Positions 61,901 through 64,000 of a DNA stretch of 64,000 nucleotides are shown piece after piece. A program made the position numbers and the translations under genes. Every line of letters begins with the position of its first letter. Position 1 is the stretch's first letter. The notes under the pieces were generated by a model. It made no database searches and had not been told where the DNA came from. It saw only the letters and a list, made by a program, of their open reading frames with translations. The DNA comes from Agrocybe praecox (taxonomy: Eukaryota; Basidiomycota; Agaricomycetes; Agaricales; Agrocybaceae): the NCBI GenBank assembly GCA_964017145.1, contig OZ024844.1:2046001-2110000 (forward strand). The letters are read 5' to 3'.

Positions 61901-61974
61901 AGGATTTCTCGGACTTGAAAGACGGTGATTTAATTCAAATGTATGAGAAAATAGAGAAGCCCGGTGTACTATGA
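58918..61974 (+). CDS. IFM1: Mitochondrial translation initiation factor IF-2
   Basis: About 850 residues. The N-terminus [20 protein letters not shown] with RTLATAS is a mitochondrial targeting peptide; an intron (donor 58977-59050 region, acceptor AAAAATAG) joins it to a Pro/Ser-rich, basic linker with three 11-residue repeats. The GTPase domain has G1 [15 protein letters not shown] (about 60199-60240), [33 protein letters not shown] and [10 protein letters not shown]. It is followed by domain II ([28 protein letters not shown]), domain III ([20 protein letters not shown]) and the C-terminal tRNA-binding barrel ([10 protein letters not shown] ... GRVIN-like [28 protein letters not shown]). 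It recruits fMet-tRNA to the mitoribosome. About nine introns; stop 40 bp from the CHORD gene stop. Confidence 0.93.
59185..59283 (+). repeat. Three 33-bp tandem repeats in MTIF2 linker
   Basis: Units at 59185-59217, 59218-59250 and 59251-59283. They encode [22 protein letters not shown] and [11 protein letters not shown] in frame, with a decayed fourth unit after. Three mismatches or fewer between neighbouring units suggest recent expansion. Confidence 0.85.
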
Positions 61975-62014
61975 GGTGGTTTCGAGGCGTCTACTTCGAT
62001 GTCTACACACTAAA

Positions 62015-63436
62015 CTACGTGCGAGACTTGTTTGTCTCGTCCAGGATGATTTCTTTGCCGCCTACTGTCCCTGTACGACCACCTACCCCAAAGGTCAAGC
62101 TGACATTACCAAGATCTCTATCCGTCTTTTCAAGGACAGTCCAGCTTCTACCATCACCTTTGCACAGGTTCAGTTCAACCTATACATTATCAATAAACCG
62201 ACGCGCAATTTCATCCAAAGGCATTTATTTACCTTGGTGCCAAAGAATTGGAAGGATGACCTTTCCGGATCAATCGCTCCAAAAAGTTCGATACTTTTGG
62301 TAAAGCGCTTTTTGTTGGGCAGGAAAAGATCCACGACAATCTAGAAATAACATTAGATTAGACCAGCTATAGTTAAGACAAATATAATCAACCCTACTTC
62401 ATTGCTTTCAAATTGTACCTTGCTTCGCTCCTTGTCGACTTGTTTTGCGAAGATGGAAACATGTACTTGATTTGGGGTTTGATAATGATCGATGCGGCAT
62501 TCTACTTGTTCTTCTGCCTAGAAAACGTTATTAACACAATAGCTAGACTGTGCAATATACACGCACCTTTGACTCAGTTTCAACCGGTATGAAACAGTGT
62601 CGACCTGTCGTGCAGCCTTCGATTTTCATGAATTCATCGAACTCGAGAACCCTCCGTTTGCAACAAAGATAGCCCTAATTTATGTTTTACTCAGTTGCAC
62701 ATTTTATGTAGACTATAGTTTTTCCACCATACCTTGCTGCCTTCTCTGAAAATAGGCTAAGGGCGCCAGTTGGTTGAAATCTTCGAAGAGCGTATAAAAT
62801 TCAACATACTGGTAAAGGGTGATAATGACAAACTGTGCCCTCTCCATCTCCATACCTATTCACTTCATCACCGACGAACGTCGTCGAGCACCCTTTTCGT
62901 CTGCATGTCGCTCCAACAGAAACTTTTTCGTTCAAGTTATCAATTTCCAGTATGGGTGCAGGGGCCGGCAAAGGCTTTTCAGGAGGCGCTATCGTCGACA
63001 GAGTTGGAGTAGCCTTTCCAGAACCGACTCGAAATGTTTCCTTTCCGTCCCCAGTTGCCTCAACAGATGCTAGTACCGAGGGGGTAATGCTAGGAGGAGG
63101 TGCGGGTGCCTGTGCTTCAGCAGTATGTCCTTCTATTTCAGTGCATCCCTAGAGTCGAAAGATCATTGTTTTGAGGAAGAATTAGTTACAATTGCTGAAT
63201 AAAACATACCTCAATCTGCATGAACTCATCAAAATCAAGGACAGGTTTGTTAATGTCTTTGCAGCAAGACCAAGATTTTAGGCCCTCGTGAAACACCTAT
63301 CGATTGGTACGATAAGCAAATCATTCTGGAATCTAGAGTAGAAATGACACACTGGTGCTCCAGGATGAAAGCTACAGGCACCACCTTCACCAGCCTGGAA
63401 CTGTTTTCCGCAACCCTTTCTGGTGCATGTGGGCAT
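62015..63436 (-). CDS. CHORD-containing cochaperone with CS domain (CHORDC1/RAR1-like)
   Basis: About 345 residues. CHORD 1: MPTCTRKGCGKQFQAGEGGA, CSFHPGAPV, then FHEGLKSWSCCKDINKPVLD and FDEFMQIEGCTEIEGH. A Pro/Ala-rich linker follows. CHORD 2: TCRRKGCSTTFVGDE, TVCHYHPLP, YLCCKRRVLEFDEFMKIEGC. The C-terminal CS domain (p23/Sgt1 fold): CRIDHYQTPNQVHVSIFAKQ, IVVDLFLPNKKRFTKSIELF, GDGRSWTVLEKTDRDLGNVS. Each CHORD retains its Cys/His zinc ligands. Such proteins bind HSP90 and, in plants and animals, Sgt1/NLR complexes; in fungi an HSP90 cochaperone role is inferred. At least six introns. The start at 63436 gives the family N-terminus directly. Plus-strand frames over 61964-62344 are its antisense shadows. 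Confidence 0.92.
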
Positions 63437-63733
63437 GACTGAAGAAATAAGGCGTTGAATCTTCTGGTGAAAGCACAAGTTGACTTTCGAGACTTGACCT
63501 AACGAAATGAAAATTATAGATCATCTAAGATTATTCGCGTCATTCTAGAATAGTCTACAAAAGTCCTTCTCACCAACTCTGCAACCTCAATTTAAAATTA
63601 TAACTACGCCTTTTATAGAGTCTCCTCGTACAACTAATTTAAGTAGCAATCTACTATCCTACCGCATTGTCTAAATTTTACATCCAAGATGATATATAAG
63701 ACATTGTTTGGACAGGGAAAACGGCGGCGGAAC

Positions 63734-63970
63734 TCAGGTAAGACCTGGGCCATAGGCTTCCCAAACTAAAAACCCAACGCCCCAAGGACCAACCCTACCG
63801 GCTGCACGTAACAGTCTGTGCCATCTAACTTTGGGTGACTCTGCCGATCGAGTGGATGATGCGGGATTTCGAAAAAGAGAGGAAACCCCGCGCTCAACTA
63901 TTCTTTGCCGAATCAAAAGAAGGGGTGGCTGATATACTTCGGAATTGGCAAGTTTGTTTACATGTATCAT
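63734..63970 (-). CDS. Small hypothetical protein, possibly a terminal exon of a gene beyond the window
   Basis: ATG frame of 78 residues starting MIHVNKLANSEVYQPPLLLI and ending GVGFLVWEAYGPGLT. It is Arg-rich in the middle (RQRIVERGVSSLF ... RWHRLLRAAGRVGP). The frame stays open upstream to the window edge, so this could be the last exon of a longer gene. I recognise no family. Confidence 0.35.
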   Translation of the reverse strand: MIHVNKLANSEVYQPPLLLIRQRIVERGVSSLFRNPASSTRSAESPKVRWHRLLRAAGRVGPWGVGFLVWEAYGPGLT

Positions 63971-64000
63971 TCGACGGGCGCAGTCCCAAGGACGACCTAC

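Noticed and set aside
61971..62344. Two overlapping plus-strand frames of 110 and 126 codons after mitochondrial IF-2
   Set aside because: Both are antisense to the CS-domain exons of the CHORD gene.

Overview
The window reads as nuclear DNA of a filamentous basidiomycete, most likely a mushroom-forming agaricomycete. Genes are densely packed on both strands, almost all are split by many 45-70 nt GT-AG introns, and the gene set is fungal (RAM-pathway Sog2, Pep7/Vac1, EAF1/Vid21, membrane-anchored GH5 and GH55 beta-1,3-glucanases, fungal T5orf172 protein). No tRNA, rRNA or CRISPR array was seen. CDS coordinates below are genomic spans from start to stop codon, introns included; splice sites were assigned by eye from reading frame and family similarity.

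Layout. 1-7 kb: a syntaxin truncated by the window edge (+), the rRNA-processing factor LCP5/neuroguidin (-), a T5orf172 (GIY-YIG-like) protein (+), a secreted tandem cupredoxin (+) and PDCD5 (+). 7-17 kb, minus strand: deadenylase subunit PAN2, Sog2 leucine-rich protein, and a JmjC/cupin protein. 17-24 kb: MOT1/BTAF1 (+), then a small single-pass membrane protein (-). 25-30.5 kb: PEP7/VAC1 (-) and twinfilin (+), whose start codons are only 42 bp apart, then a LOG-type phosphoribohydrolase (+) containing a 9-nt microexon. 30.6-37.3 kb: cytosolic tryptophanyl-tRNA synthetase (-) and NOT4 (+), which has a problematic stretch with an in-frame TAA. 37.6-40.1 kb: mitochondrial D-lactate dehydrogenase (-).

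40.2-41.8 kb holds the only clear mobile element: about 1.47 kb, long imperfect terminal inverted repeats that also fold into hairpins, and a 10-bp direct repeat at the borders. 42-46.5 kb: EAF1/VID21 (+), a NuA4 scaffold with a glutamine-rich tail. 46.7-54.2 kb: two beta-1,3-glucan hydrolase genes (GH5, then GH55) with a very small gene between them that seems to use a GC-AG intron. 54.3-56.8 kb: CDC45 (-). 57.1-58.5 kb: a decayed mitochondrial phospholipid-scramblase gene with a nonsense codon, frameshifts and C-terminal stops. 58.9-62 kb: mitochondrial translation initiation factor 2 (+). 62-63.4 kb: a two-CHORD plus CS-domain cochaperone (-), then one small hypothetical.

Most genes are housekeeping (transcription, mRNA turnover, translation, replication, trafficking, actin, wall) with no operon-like logic. 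PAN2, NOT4, MOT1 and EAF1 are all gene-expression regulators, but their proximity looks incidental. I found no convincing novel multi-gene system. The items most worth a second look are the pseudogene, the foldback transposon, the NOT4 anomaly, the microexon and the compact PEP7/twinfilin start region.
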